64,000 bases of DNA from Aporrectodea caliginosa (Eukaryota > Annelida > Clitellata > Crassiclitellata > Lumbricidae), in the NCBI GenBank assembly GCA_020284085.1, contig JACEVL010000145.1, positions 82,501-146,500 on the forward strand. The letters are read 5' to 3'. Positions 21,281 to 31,285 of this stretch are shown piece after piece (positions within the stretch are counted from its first letter, which is position 1; each line of letters opens with the position of its first letter). Both the position numbers and the translations under genes were made by a program. The notes under the pieces were generated by a model. The model searched no databases and was not told the DNA's origin. It was given only the letters and a program-made list of their open reading frames with translations.

Positions 21281-21575
21281 AATTCAATGTTAAACGACAT
21301 AAAGTAATACATCGGTTAGGCCTACTTTCTGTGATACACACACTGTGGTTAAACGATTCGATACAAATTTAATTATAATAATATCATGACGTTAGATACT
21401 AATTCTACTTGTACTCTTTTAAGTGATTATTTATTAATTTTCAGTTTAACGTCATCTAGTGACAACATTAACTGTTTACCATTATACTTTTTTTGAATAA
21501 AAATTTGAAAAAAACAGCACAAACACTAAATGATATAGGTAATTCACAAAGTCGGCCTTTTACCCGTAGACTGTT
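21281..21575. other. AT-rich repeat flank
   Basis: Contains a further box CAGTTTAACGTCATCTAGTG near 21,443; otherwise unassigned. Confidence 0.4.
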
Positions 21576-21579
21576 CGCG

Positions 21580-21660
21580 GTAGTCAATAATTAGACACCA
21601 TTTAAACTCTATTTAGACACCATTTTAACATTGTCAACGGGTGCTATATATAAACGAGGC
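21580..21660 (-). repeat. Two adjacent R3 boxes
   Basis: TTAGACACCATTTAAAC and TTAGACACCATTTTAAC lie 21 bp apart, before TGCTATATATAAACGAGG. Confidence 0.7.
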
Positions 21661-21692
21661 CGGCCACTGAATACAATTGGAAGATTTTTTGT

Positions 21693-22285
21693 GGTATCGT
21701 ATCGTATTTAAGCATTTGTAAAGCGCCTCTCGTAGGGTGAACCGTTCAGAAGCGCTCCCAGTGTGCTAAGCCCCGTGAAAATAAACAGGTTTTGAGAAAA
21801 GCGAAGGAAGAAGAGAGAATTTTAGAGCGAACAGAAGGAGAAAGAGCATTCCAAAGAGAGGGACCAATTGAAGCAAAGGAACGAGCCTGAGCCATAGCAG
21901 TTCTACTACGGGGAACCAAGAGGTCAAGTCTATTGCAGGAATGTAGTGGACGGTGGGAGGAAGCTGAGTGAGGCCGAAGAATTACGCCAACCAGATATTG
22001 AGGGGCAAGACCCTTCTGAGCCTTGAAGATCAGAGAGAGGATTTTAAATTGTATGCGAGCATGCAGAGGGAGCCAATGAAGTTCGTCAAACATAAAGGTA
22101 GAGATGTAAGAGTACCTTGGAAGGCGGGCTATCAGTCTAGCAGCTGTGTTGAGGACCGACTGAAGAGGAGAGAGACGAATCTTAGGAAGACCAACAAGAA
22201 GGGAATTGCAGTAGTCAATCCGAGAAAATACAAAAGCATGAGCTAGAGTTGTGAATATGGAGGAGGAGACAGAACGACGTATCAT
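21693..22285 (-). CDS. L2-like LINE ORF2 C-terminus
   Basis: The minus-strand frame 22,285-21,746 is open for 179 codons: AHAFVFSRIDYCNSLLVGLP, TAARLIARLPRYSYISTF, ELHWLPLHARIQFKIL, KGLAPQYL and ASIGPSLWNALSPSVRS. This is the post-RT region of L2-like ORF2; RT itself is truncated away. The 3' end carries AAAGCGCCTCTCG and a (GATAC)n-type tail at 21,693-21,710. A different subfamily from the 17-kb copy. Open frame implies moderate age. Confidence 0.85.
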
Positions 22286-22319
22286 TATGCAATACGAACA
22301 GTGAGAAGTTGAGAACTGC

Positions 22320-22440
22320 TTAAAAAATTTCTTGCCATAAGATGTCGTTAAACTACGAAATCAGTCAACAGAATGGAAAGAGCGCTCTCTTTAGACACCT
22401 TTTAAACACTGTCAACCAATGCTACTTATAAACGAGACCA
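22320..22440 (-). repeat. R3 unit
   Basis: AGATGTCGTTAAACTACG, then TTTAGACACCTTTTAAACAC and CAACCAATGCTAC. Confidence 0.7.
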
Positions 22441-22540
22441 AACAACTTAATACAATTTGAACTCCTTATAAAATGCGGTGACATTACGCAATACGAACGG
22501 TGAGAACTGTTTAAAATAATTTCTTGCCATAAGATGTCGT

Positions 22541-23097
22541 TAAACTAAGAATTCAGCCATCAGAATGGATACAGGCTCAGCCTGTAACACGGTGAGTACG
22601 GGTTCGATCATCCAATGAGGCGGTCACTATGCAGGGACCTTGAGTTGCAGCTGATCAGTGTCATCGAAGTTCTGTTGTATGTATGGTCGTGTAGACTTCT
22701 GAACTTTGACAGGAGGGCAATTTCAAATACAGTTGTATTGAATTGCATTTTTAAATATCAATCACGGTTGTATTGCCAAAATCAAAATAATACAACTACA
22801 TTGCATATAATAATATTATTTCGTTGTATATTTCCCCGCTGGTTTCTGAGTAAATTGAGTTTAACACGCCATTATTACATGTGCACAAACCGGGTTGTTG
22901 TTTTGACTTATAGGGCGAGTGGAAAGCTTAAAAAGGTGTCTAAGCAACTACACTTTTCTTCTTCAAGAATGTTTTATTGCGTCCCAGCAAAATTGTTTAC
23001 CACAGGCAATTACAGCATCCCAGAAGTAGCTTACAGCTGACGATACTATATAAATTGTCGTAGGACCTACTTGTCGAAATTTTAATTGTAAATAAAT
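22541..23097. other. Mostly unassigned; one R3 box
   Basis: GCTTAAAAAGGTGTCTAAGC lies at about 22,927. A B-box-like GGGTTCGATCATCC at 22,599 has no tRNA or SINE context. Confidence 0.4.
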
Positions 23098-23560
23098 TGT
23101 CGTACAATTACATTTAAAATAACATTCACTATTACAATCAGAATTGCAATCAGAATTACAATTGCAATTGCAATTACAATTACAATCACAATCACACTCT
23201 CAATCACACTCTCAATCACACTCTCAATCACACTCTCAATCACAACTACAATAACAACTACAATAACAATAACGATTACATTTACAATTACAATCACACT
23301 CTCAATCACAATTACAATTACAATAACAATAATAATTACAATTACAATTACAATCACAATCACAGTTACAATCTCAATAACAATTACAATTACAATCACA
23401 ATCACGCTGTCAATCACAATTAAAATTACAAGCACAATTACAATCACAATTACAATTACAATTTATTATGCTCACTTTCACTTACAATTACAATCACACT
23501 TACAACTACACTTATAATTACTGTAACAATAATAATCACACTTGCAGTAACAACTACTTC
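23098..23560 (+). repeat. (ACAATT)/(ACAATC) hexanucleotide array
   Basis: Over 400 bp of ACAATT, ACAATC and TCAATCACACTC units, ending shortly before the Ig exon. Confidence 0.93.
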
Positions 23561-23578
23561 TGACGGATTGCATTGTAG

Positions 23579-23845
23579 GTAGTCTGTTGACGATTCTTTC
23601 TGAGGGTAAGACACATTCGCTGAGTCCGGGTGAGTCCCTCTCCCTCTCCTGCAGCTTCCAGGCCGATCGATACAACCTGTTCGATTGCCCAGTTCTGTGG
23701 AGGAAGACGCAGAGAGATGAAGAGATGCAGATCAACATCATGGGAAACATCAACGAACCATTCATGTCCAGCAATCGCTTCGAAGTTTCATTCACATCGG
23801 AGAAAACGACGCCGACCAAATACCTGCTCGAACTGACGATTCTAG
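23579..23845 (+). CDS. Immunoglobulin V-set domain exon (partial gene)
   Basis: An uninterrupted 267-bp frame between an acceptor (CATTGTAG at 23,578) and a strong donor (CTAG|GTGAGT at 23,846), entered and left in phase 1, the standard phase of Ig-domain exons. The product reads LSEGKTHSLSPGESLSLSC (B-strand cysteine), then NLFDCPVLWRKTQRDE (C-strand tryptophan), NIMGNINEPFMSSNRF and KYLLELTILG (E strand). The F-strand cysteine must come from the next exon, so the domain is split. The acceptor has a weak pyrimidine tract. Next exons were not found in the window. Secreted or membrane IgSF protein is likely; its identity is not. Confidence 0.65.
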
Positions 23846-23879
23846 GTGAGTTCTCTAGTCAACATCGATGAAGGACGGG

Positions 23880-24022
23880 CATCGTAATTGTAATTGTAAT
23901 TGTAATCGTAATCGTAATCGTAATCGTAATCGTAATCGTAAATGTCGATGTGAATGCAATAGTAAATGTAACCGTAACTGTAACTGTAATAGCAATTGTA
24001 AATGTAATTGTAATTTGGTGAA
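23880..24022 (+). repeat. (GTAATT)/(GTAATC) hexanucleotide array
   Basis: Reverse complement of the array left of the exon, so the exon sits between inverted simple repeats. Confidence 0.9.
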
Positions 24023-24049
24023 TGACAATAATCACAACGCAGGGATCGA

Positions 24050-24305
24050 TTTTTGCTATTGACATCGATTTCTGTAATTGACATCGATTAATACGCGCGC
24101 ATTCACTTTGATCAGATCTTTAGGAAATGATATCGATTAATGAAAAATAGCATCTATTTTGTTCAACGTTATCGATTAATGAGCAATAGATAGCATCAAC
24201 GTTAGTCAGTTTTTGGTGAACTATAGCATATAATTTGGCTAACCATATCGATTAGCGAACTATAGCCTAGACTTTGGTCAATGAAATCGATCAATAGGCA
24301 ATGTG
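24050..24305. repeat. Degenerate ~60-bp tandem repeat
   Basis: ATCGATTAATGA-type anchors recur at about 24,064, 24,131, 24,170 and 24,247, with AACTATAGC between them. Confidence 0.65.
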
Positions 24306-24447
24306 CGAATACAACCAAAAGCAAGAACTCCACCATGCCCTTATTCTGGAAGTAACAGTTGCTTCTGATAGTTACTGTCACCAAGTTAAAGGTTCAACGA
24401 AAATGTCGAATATATAGTTACGATAAAATGTTATTAAAAGGTGTCTA

Positions 24448-24496
24448 AGATAATGGAGGAGGGCTATGCTAATAATCTTTGTTGTGATATAGCTTC
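24448..24496 (-). repeat. R1 fragment
   Basis: GGAGGAGGGCTATGCTAATAA then CTTTGTTGTGATATAG, directly before a LINE fragment. Confidence 0.6.
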
Positions 24497-24509
24497 ATTC
24501 AATCGTCAT

Positions 24510-25075
24510 CTCCGTAACACCCGCTCTCTCTCTTTTCATGCTGCCATCCTGCCACTACTCTAATTGACGCCCTCATCTTCACCAAGGTGGACTTTGGTAA
24601 CGCCATCTTTGCTGCTCTTTCACTACCTAATACCTCGAAGCTTCAGTCTGCTCTTAATGCCGCTGCCCGTCTTATTGGGTTTGTCCACAGCTTCCTCTGT
24701 GCGGGATACTTTGCACTGGCTCCCCATTCAGCAGCATGTTCAGCTTGAAATCCTGATCCTTATGCGTAAATGTTTTGTAGGCTTTCCTCCATCGTACTTC
24801 AGAGATTTCTGCATTTCGGTCTCTTCGGTCCCGGGTCCTGTAGATTCCTGACTGTCCCTCGTATGCATAGCGCCACAGTTCAGTCAAGAAGCTCGCCCAT
24901 ATTGGATCCACCAGTCGCTTTTCTCGAGAGCAGAGGCTCGAGCTCCTCAGTTTGTCCCTTCCACAGTTTCGCTCGAGCCTAAAGTCTGTATTATTGGGAC
25001 AGTGATTTCACTGGTTAGGGTCGGGAGCACCACTGATGAAGTTTTCAGAAGTGGCGTTCTATAAAATGTTAGATC
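24510..25075 (+). pseudogene. L2-like LINE ORF2 remnant
   Basis: Frameshifted pieces LIDALIFTKVDFGNAIFAAL, NAAARLIG, DTLHWLPIQQHVQLEIL and FPPSYFRDF, then a 3' end GTCGGGAGCACC and GTGGCGTTCTATAAAAT. Confidence 0.75.
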
Positions 25076-25139
25076 TATATTACATTTGAGTAAAACAGCA
25101 TTTTATGGAAGAATGAGCACTTCTGAAAGGGACTATCGC

Positions 25140-25285
25140 CGAGTTAAAGGTTGAACGAAAATGTCGACTATATAGCGACGATAAAATGCTATTTAAAGGT
25201 GTATAAGAATGAACGTAGAATTATTTAGTTCACATTGTACACCGATATCTTATGGTTGCCAATGCAGTTGACATCAACTTTGCCT
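25140..25285 (+). repeat. R3 unit with R2-like box
   Basis: GAACGAAAATGTCGACTATA, then ATTTAAAGGTGTATAAG at 25,190. Confidence 0.7.
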
Positions 25286-25290
25286 TATTA

Positions 25291-25810
25291 TTACTACTAG
25301 ATGTTTGCCCGTCCTAAGACGATAAATATATTTGAGTTTTGAGAATAATGCTCCCATTTACCGAATCGATGAGTTAACCATATTTTCAGTTTCAGTTACA
25401 TGAAACTATTTCCAAAACGGCAATAAATAAATGCAAGCCATATTAATTAGCAAAGAATTACTTCGATGAGGATTTAATATACTGAGGAATAAAAGAAAGC
25501 GCTTAAACGGATATGCAAAATCGATCAATTCAATCCCAATCTTGCGATTAGTGAGAATATCGTAAGAATCGCATTAAGAACGAATTTTAGAGAAATATTT
25601 ATCGTAACTTTAAAACATAGAACTGTAAAACAAAATGTAAAGCGTGCGTTCTGTAAAATCTTTTGTGGCCCTCTGGCGAAGTGGCTTGTTCTCGCTACGA
25701 TAGACTCCAGCGACCTCTAGCGGTGTCTCGTGTCAACCGCCTGGCGAGACTAGAGCTTGCGGGTGCGTGACCCGAATGCTGAATGACCGACCGACATTTC
25801 TCTTCTATTA
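25291..25810. other. Unassigned; tRNA-like fragment
   Basis: At 25,676-25,690 TGGCGAAGTGG fits the A-box consensus, but no proper B box follows (GGGTGCGTGACCC instead). Not called as a tRNA gene. Confidence 0.4.
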
Positions 25811-25814
25811 TATT

Positions 25815-26165
25815 ATTATTCAAATAATTACGCAGCTACGATATTCTTCGACACCTTTAAATAGGATTTTGAAGGACTTTATATATCTACCTAAAAATTG
25901 TCGTTTAATTGGTTTTGGCTAACTTTGTCAATGTATTACACGGGAAGAAACTATCGAAAAAAGAAACTCCTAAAACTTAAATGAAATACAATAATATTAG
26001 TATAATATTCAAAGATGTCAACAGCAATTATAGTTTTTAGATGTCGTTAAACTTTCCAAAAATAATAAATGTATTAAGTTACAAAAGTTTCTGTCGACTT
26101 CAACGGTTTTTTATGCCACAAAATGTCGTTAAACTCTGGATCCATCCAATGGCTACTTTCAACGG
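25815..26165 (-). repeat. Inverted copy of the 31.6-kb module
   Basis: Reverse complement of 31,615-31,965 over its whole length: CGACACCTTTAAATAGG, GGACTTTATATA, AGATGTCGTTAAAC and ATGTCGTTAAACTCTGG fall in the mirrored order and spacing. Confidence 0.8.
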
Positions 26166-26214
26166 TTATAACTATTTAAACAGTTTCCCTTACCTGACTT
26201 AAACAAACATTGTA

Positions 26215-26217
<3 letters not shown>

Positions 26218-26278
<61 letters not shown>

Positions 26279-26299
26279 TTAATAATAATAATAATAATA

Positions 26300-26345
<46 letters not shown>
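26218..26345. repeat. (AAT)n-(ATT)n mirror microsatellite
   Basis: AAT units switch to ATT units near 26,300, making the tract self-complementary. Confidence 0.95.
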
Positions 26346-26431
26346 GCCTATTATTATTGACGCCATTAAAGATAATAATTTTACTTGAGTTAATTTCTAG
26401 AAGTGTCTTATAGGCCCTATCGATCGACAGT

Positions 26432-26538
26432 TCCGCCACTCTTTCCACTCTGACAGTGCCAGTCCCAAGCCCTGGATGAAGGAGGAGGGCGACGCTAGTG
26501 ATCTTGGTTGTCACATAGTGTCGTTAAACTGAAACTAA
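26432..26538 (-). repeat. R1 dispersed repeat, full length
   Basis: CCGCCACTCTTTCCACTCTG, GTGCCAGTCCCAAGCC, GGAGGAGGGCGACGC and GTGTCGTTAAACTGAAAC. Confidence 0.85.
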
Positions 26539-26599
26539 GTACTATTATATTGACAACTCACTTCCTCTTGATAGACTAGATAACACATTTTTTTTTAAT

Positions 26600-26720
26600 C
26601 CACAGTTTAACGTCATCATATGACATCAAAGGCCGTTGACGACAATTCAATATTATGTACAGTACAATTGAAACAAAATTGATAGAGTTAAAGGCATCTA
26701 AACAGTACTTTATAATGTCA
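26600..26720 (+). repeat. R2 box (ATGACATCAAAGG type) and decayed R3
   Basis: ACAGTTTAACGTCATCATATG with GGCCGTTGACGACAATTC, then GTTAAAGGCATCTAAAC. Nearly identical to 51,085-51,190. Confidence 0.75.
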
Positions 26721-26779
26721 CTAATATTAATTGTTTAGCAGCATAATATTATAGTCAGTTAAGATACTAATGTCAATGT

Positions 26780-27480
26780 TACTTGTATAAGATAACATAC
26801 TGTAGGTTGGTCTTTCAGACAAATTATAGGCCTACACTGTTTTGCAGCAATTATCACACAAATCTTTTTTAATGTACAATGAAAAGATTCCTGATAAACA
26901 GCAATAATGTACATAAGATTCCAAATCCAGCTATTCAATTATATAACAGCATTGGTTTCAAGTTTACAAAACCTGTAACTATGAAGTTTACAAAACCTGA
27001 AATTATTATATGAAATTTATATTTTAATTTTAATTTTCAAACATTTTTTTTTTATTCAATGCAACCAGACATCATAAATAAAATACATGCATAGGCATAC
27101 ATTGAAAACGACAGTTCTTTATCATATGTTATAGATATGAATAGAAAAGATTATTGTAATTTGACCTGAGAGTCTTAATCTTTCACTTTCAATTTTTAAC
27201 TTCAGTATACCTTAATGGTTATTAAAATTTATTATATATGTTATTTCGTCATGAAATTTTTAGTTTAGATATAAATGTTTACATAGGTAATTAATCATTA
27301 CAAACAAGCAATGTTAGCACAATATATACAAATGGCTTCAAAATAACAAACCCACAACGCATTCACATATCACACCCTAACAACAAAATGTCTACACAAG
27401 GGCAAAACTAACCATCAACGTCCACTGACATTATAAACACTACAACCTAAAACATATTAAGCGTTTGAACGATAACACAT
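26780..27480. other. AT-rich, related to 39.8-40.5 kb
   Basis: TTTTGCAGCAATTATCACAC and later patches parallel 39,780-40,500; no gene seen. Confidence 0.45.
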
Positions 27481-27484
27481 TAAA

Positions 27485-27610
27485 CGAAATTTTATGTATA
27501 TAACGTTATTTGTAACCTATATAAGGGTGTCGAAGCGGACGTAAAACAATTCATAGTCTCTGGTGTTTAACGACAGCTGAAATGTTGCTAGAGCATTTTG
27601 GCATTTTATC
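27485..27610 (+). repeat. R3 unit with R2-like box
   Basis: ACGAAATTTTATGTATATAAC, then ATAAGGGTGTCGAAGCGG at 27,525 and GGTGTTTAACGACAGCTGAA. Confidence 0.7.
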
Positions 27611-27621
27611 GTCTAGAGACT

Positions 27622-27795
27622 ATGACACACACACACACACACACACGCACACGCGCACGCGCACGCGCACGCACACGCACACACGCGCACGCGCACGCAC
27701 ACGCACACGCATACACGCACACACATACACGCACACACATACACGCACACACATACACGCACACACATACACGCACACACATACACGCACACGTA
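27622..27795. repeat. (CA)n-(CG/CA)n-(ACACAT)n microsatellite
   Basis: Dinucleotide array grading into GCACACACATACAC units. Confidence 0.95.
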
Positions 27796-27799
27796 CACT

Positions 27800-27862
27800 G
27801 TTAGAAACTCTTAACCAATTCTCACACTGTTCCATTTGTCAATTGCATCTCTGTGATGATTA
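27800..27862 (+). repeat. Target sequence left of the mariner insertion
   Basis: CCAATTCTCACACTGTTCC and the following bases recur uninterrupted at 38,046-38,110, giving a paralogous empty site. Confidence 0.8.
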
Positions 27863-27864
27863 TA

Positions 27865-29050
27865 CAGGGTGGGCCAATAGGAATGCAACAACTTTGACGC
27901 CTCACAACTTGAAAAATTTTTATCTGAACGTCTTGTCCAATATATCAGATTGAAGATAATTATCCATTTTATCATTCTCCAAAATATCTACGAGATATTT
28001 TTACGACGTTTTGAGATAATGCTATTAATATTCGATGTGCCATTTTCGTGTCATAAAACTGCAAGAAAAAACAAAAGTCAGAAACTTAAGATGTCAATTC
28101 TAAACAATCACTTAGTAGGCTACTAACAATAATTATTAATATCTCGAGTGAATTTACCATCAGTCAAACAAATACTCAATAAAATTATGTCCACCACGTG
28201 CTTTAATGACTGCATCAACACGAGATGACCACTGATCGATGGCTGAGTTCACCAGTGCTTGGGCTATCTCAGCCCAGCAGCAAAGAATCACTTCTTTCAA
28301 ATGTTCAACGTCACATATCGGTTCACGATAGACCAGTTGCTGAAGACAACCCCAGATCGAATAGTCAACCGGGTTTAAATCCGGACTGTTCGGTGGCCAG
28401 TTCTCCGGTTCAATTAACTCAGGTACGTTAGCGTTCAGATAGGCAACCGTATGACGTGAACGATGCGCCGGCGCTCCATCTTGCTGAAAGATGTAACCAT
28501 CAACTCCAGACAGTTGGCGAATATCACGTAGCAGTCCTCTTGCGAGTACTTCATCGAAGTAATAAACACTGTTCACCTTAGCCTTTGGAGTAACAAAGAA
28601 TGTTTCTTGACTGCAAATTAACTGTTGGACTTGTGCAGTGTTCGCTGCTGTGCGCGCAGAACGTTTGCGACCACAGTTGCGGCTGTTAGACGTTCCCGTA
28701 GCATCAATTTGTTTAATCAATCGATGTAGAGCATATTTATTCCATTTTCTAGAAGGGAATTCTATCATCATCTGATGTGCATTGTATCCTTTTTCTGCTC
28801 TTAAAATTCGGATTAAAATTCTATCCTCTTCCGTGAGCGGCGCCATGATGTTCAATATTTACGTTCAAATTTGAGAGGTGTGCGCTGTACCAAAATTTTA
28901 TAACAACGGTGCCGTATTATCAGTGCAAGATTTGACATAGTTGTAGAGTGGATGATTACCTTCAATTTAGTATATTGGGCACGATGTTCGGATAACAATT
29001 GTTAAAGTTATATCCATTCAAAGTAGTTGCATTCCCATTGGCCCACCCTG
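27865..29050 (-). mobile_element. Tc1/mariner-type transposon, internally deleted
   Basis: 1,186 bp between TA dinucleotides (27,863-27,864 and 29,051-29,052). Terminal inverted repeats of 33 bp with two mismatches begin CAGGGTGGGCCAAT. Encodes one transposase on the minus strand. Confidence 0.93.
28160..28855 (-). pseudogene. Tc1/mariner-type transposase lacking the first catalytic Asp
   Basis: 231 residues from ATG 28,855 to the stop. N-terminal helix-turn-helix region (about 5-70) ends in CGRKRSART, the usual linker. The C-terminal DDE/D half is well kept: FFVTPKAKVNS (86-96), IFQQDGAPAHRSRH with D126, and NSPDLNPVDYSIWG with D164; 37 residues lie between the two acidic positions, as in DD37D-type families. 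The segment that should hold the first catalytic Asp, normally over 80 residues between about 84 and 86, is deleted in frame. The protein should bind ends but not cut. Family placement beyond IS630-Tc1-mariner is uncertain. Confidence 0.85.
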
Positions 29051-29052
29051 TA

Positions 29053-29258
29053 TATAACTCGCTGTTCTGTTGGCCCATCAGCTTGGAACTGTCTTCCCCA
29101 GTCTCTTCGCCTTGAGTTACTAGCCCTCTCTCCTTCCCAGTTCCGTAGACGTCTTAAGACTTTCCTGCACCCTGACGCATGCACTGATGCAGGTCGAGAG
29201 CGCCGCTGATTTATGAGTAGCGCTATATAAATGTTCGATTACAATTACAATTACAAAC
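29053..29258 (+). mobile_element. L2-like LINE 3' end
   Basis: SVGPSAWNCLPQSLRLELLA, FRRRLKTFLHPDA, then GTAGCGCTATATAAATG and (ATTACA)n tail. Sequence right of the mariner element; its left continuation is at 27,800. Confidence 0.75.
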
Positions 29259-29269
29259 GAATATACGCC

Positions 29270-29715
29270 TGTGAACAAATGTTTTGCATATATTATGAGC
29301 ACAGGTGTTCTTTAGGTTGATATATATATATATAATGTGTATCGATTGTTAAGCGTTTTAGTCTTAGGCTTTAGTTGCGCTGTCGGCTCGTGGGCGCTTG
29401 GCCTAAAGTAGCCTAAAGTAGCCTAAACATTGGCTGACGGTAGATTGTTTTACACGTGCAGTTATTGTTAAGCGTTTTAGTCTTAGGCTTTAGTTGCGCT
29501 GTCGGCTCGTGGGCGCTTGGCCTAAAGTAGCCTAAACATTGGCTGACGGTAGATTGTTTTACACGTGCAGTTAGCGCGCCAAACTTAGAAACTGCTGATG
29601 ACAGTAAATTTGAACAATACAGTGTAGTACAGTTGTTGTAAGGCAAGAGTTGAGTTGTTGTTATAAAACTGTGTTTGAAGAAAGAAAGAAACATTCAAAG
29701 AACTGTGTCAATTTA
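29270..29715 (+). repeat. 5' LTR, 3'-truncated, with internal duplication
   Basis: Matches 30,106-30,432 but carries an extra ~119-bp tandem copy of the segment containing TAAGCGTTTTAGTCTTAGG (copies near 29,345 and 29,464). The last ~97 bp present in the 3' LTR are missing. Confidence 0.88.
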
Positions 29716-29990
29716 TAAGTCAGAAGTTGACTGACACCCAGAAGAGATGGGCAACTGTGGAGAAAGAAGCCTATGCTATTGTTTGGGCTCTAAATAAGTT
29801 AAAAGAGATAATCATTGGATCTAAAGTTCACATCTTTACCGATCACAATCCTTTAACTTATCTGACTGAATCTATGTCTAAGTCTGCTAAATTGGTGCGT
29901 TGGGCTTTGGCACTGCAAACTTTTGATGTAGAAGTTAATTATAAGAAAGGACGATTAAATGTTGTAGCAGATTGTTTATCTAGATTATAA
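29712..29990 (+). pseudogene. RNase H domain of Ty3/gypsy pol (C-terminal end)
   Basis: Reads ISQKLTDTQKRWATVEKEAY, then VHIFTDHNPLTYLTESMSKS and LNVVADCLSRL before TAA. EKE, TDHNPL and VVAD are the conserved RNase H acidic motifs of Ty3/gypsy pol; the first catalytic Asp lay upstream of the deletion. The stop comes directly after the domain and only ~95 bp separate it from the polypurine tract, so no integrase follows. That is unlike the usual RT-RNaseH-integrase order and may reflect deletion or a Gmr1-like order with integrase before RT. Confidence 0.85.
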
Positions 29991-30085
29991 GATTGTTTAT
30001 TTTAATATATTGTATAGTATTAAGTTTATTGCATAATTTAGTACATGATGATTTTGCAAATTTTTAAGTTTAATTTGCTCAATCC

Positions 30086-30102
30086 AAAGAAAGGGAAGGA
30101 GG
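30086..30102 (+). promoter_or_regulatory. Polypurine tract
   Basis: AAAGAAAGGGAAGGAGG sits three bases before the 3' LTR, where plus-strand DNA synthesis is primed. Confidence 0.85.
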
Positions 30103-30105
30103 TAA

Positions 30106-30529
30106 TGTGAACAAATGTTTTGCATATATTATGAGCACAGGTGTTCTTTAGGTTGATATATATATATATAATGTGTATCGATTGTTAAGCGTTTTAGTCT
30201 TAGGCTTTAGTTGCGCTGTCGGCTCGTGGGCGCTTGGCCTAAAGTAGCCTAAACATTGGCTGACGGTAGATTGTTTTACACGTGCAGTTAGCGCGCCAAA
30301 CTTAGAAACTGCTGATGACAGTAAATTTGAACAATACAGTGTAGTACAGTTGTTGTAAGGCAAGAGTTGAGTTGTTGTTATAAAACTGTGTTTGAAGAAA
30401 GAAAGAAACATTCAAAGAACTGTGTCAATTTAATTCTTAAACAGTTAGAAGACGTTGAGCAATTTATATGTAGAGATAAGGAGAGTTCTTGAGGTAGGTC
30501 ACAACTAAGAAAGAAAAGAGTTGGTGACA
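30106..30529 (+). repeat. 3' LTR, complete (424 bp)
   Basis: Begins TGTGAACAAATG and ends GTTGGTGACA, followed by the ACGCC target duplication. Confidence 0.88.
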
Positions 30530-30565
30530 ACGCCCATTTATTTTGTCTGCAGTCTAAGAAAACTT

Positions 30566-30700
30566 CGCGTTTGAACGAAACTGTCGGCTATATGGCATTG
30601 GATTGAATTCATTTAAAGGTGTCCAAAGTAATCGGAATATTATTAGTTGTATATAGTGTTTAACTGGACTGGCATTTCCAGAGTTCGGACACCCGTAGCT
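30566..30700 (+). repeat. R3 unit
   Basis: AACTTCGCGTTTGAACG, CGGCTATATGGCATTGG, ATTTAAAGGTGTCCAAAG; same subtype as 38,730-38,870 and 52,040-52,150. Confidence 0.75.
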
Positions 30701-30890
30701 ATGGTTTGCAGGAATATATGGCTATGTGCGAAAGGTTTCAAACGTCTCCTTGAAGCCAGGAATTCATCTGTTAGCGACATCTCATGGCCGCAAGGGCCGT
30801 TGATGTCGACATCACCATTATAATGTCAACTCCATTGACTCTTTGAACGTTACCGTAGCGATTGGATTGAATCCACGAGATTTAACGAAT
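30701..30890. other. R2-like sequence, decayed
   Basis: GCGACATCTCATGGCCGCAAGG near 30,774 (core GACATCTCATGGC) and GTTGATGTCGACATC; otherwise unassigned. Confidence 0.45.
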
Positions 30891-31280
30891 GTAGTGGATC
30901 CGTTGATGCCTCGGAAGTTAGCCAAACCCCTGCACAACATTCACTCCCGTCACGATATTGGCTAAAGCATGTCATGTGAACTTGCTAACTACGTACGCTT
31001 AGGGCATTGAAATGGCGGATGTAGTGGATCCGTTGATGCCTCGGAAGTTAGCCAAACCCCTGCACTACATTCACTCCCGTCACGATATTGGCTAAAGCAT
31101 GTCATGTGAACTTGCTAACTACGTACGCTTAGGGCATTGAAATGGCGGATATAGTGGATCCGTTGATGCCTCGGAAGTTAGCCAAACCCCTGCACTACAT
31201 TCACTCCCGTCACGATATTGGCTAAAGCATGTCATGTGAACTTGCTAACTACGTACGCTTAGGGCATTGAAATGGCGGAC
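30891..31280 (+). repeat. 130-bp tandem triplication
   Basis: Three copies starting at 30,891, 31,021 and 31,151, each from TAGTGGATCCGTTGATGCC to GGGCATTGAAATGGCGGA, differing by only a few bases. Confidence 0.95.
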
Positions 31281-31285
31281 ATCTT

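Larger units (their letters stand above)
29270..30529 (+). mobile_element. Ty3/gypsy-type LTR retrotransposon, internally deleted
   Basis: Two long direct repeats start TGTGAACAAATG; the right one ends GGTGACA. Five-base target duplication ACGCC at 29,265-29,269 and 30,530-30,534. Only the end of pol and the polypurine tract survive between the LTRs; gag, protease, RT and the primer-binding site are gone, and the left LTR is joined straight to RNase H coding sequence. Confidence 0.9.

Noticed and set aside
25660..25790. tRNA gene
   Set aside because: A-box match TGGCGAAGTGG, but no valid T-loop or acceptor stem; at best a degraded SINE head.
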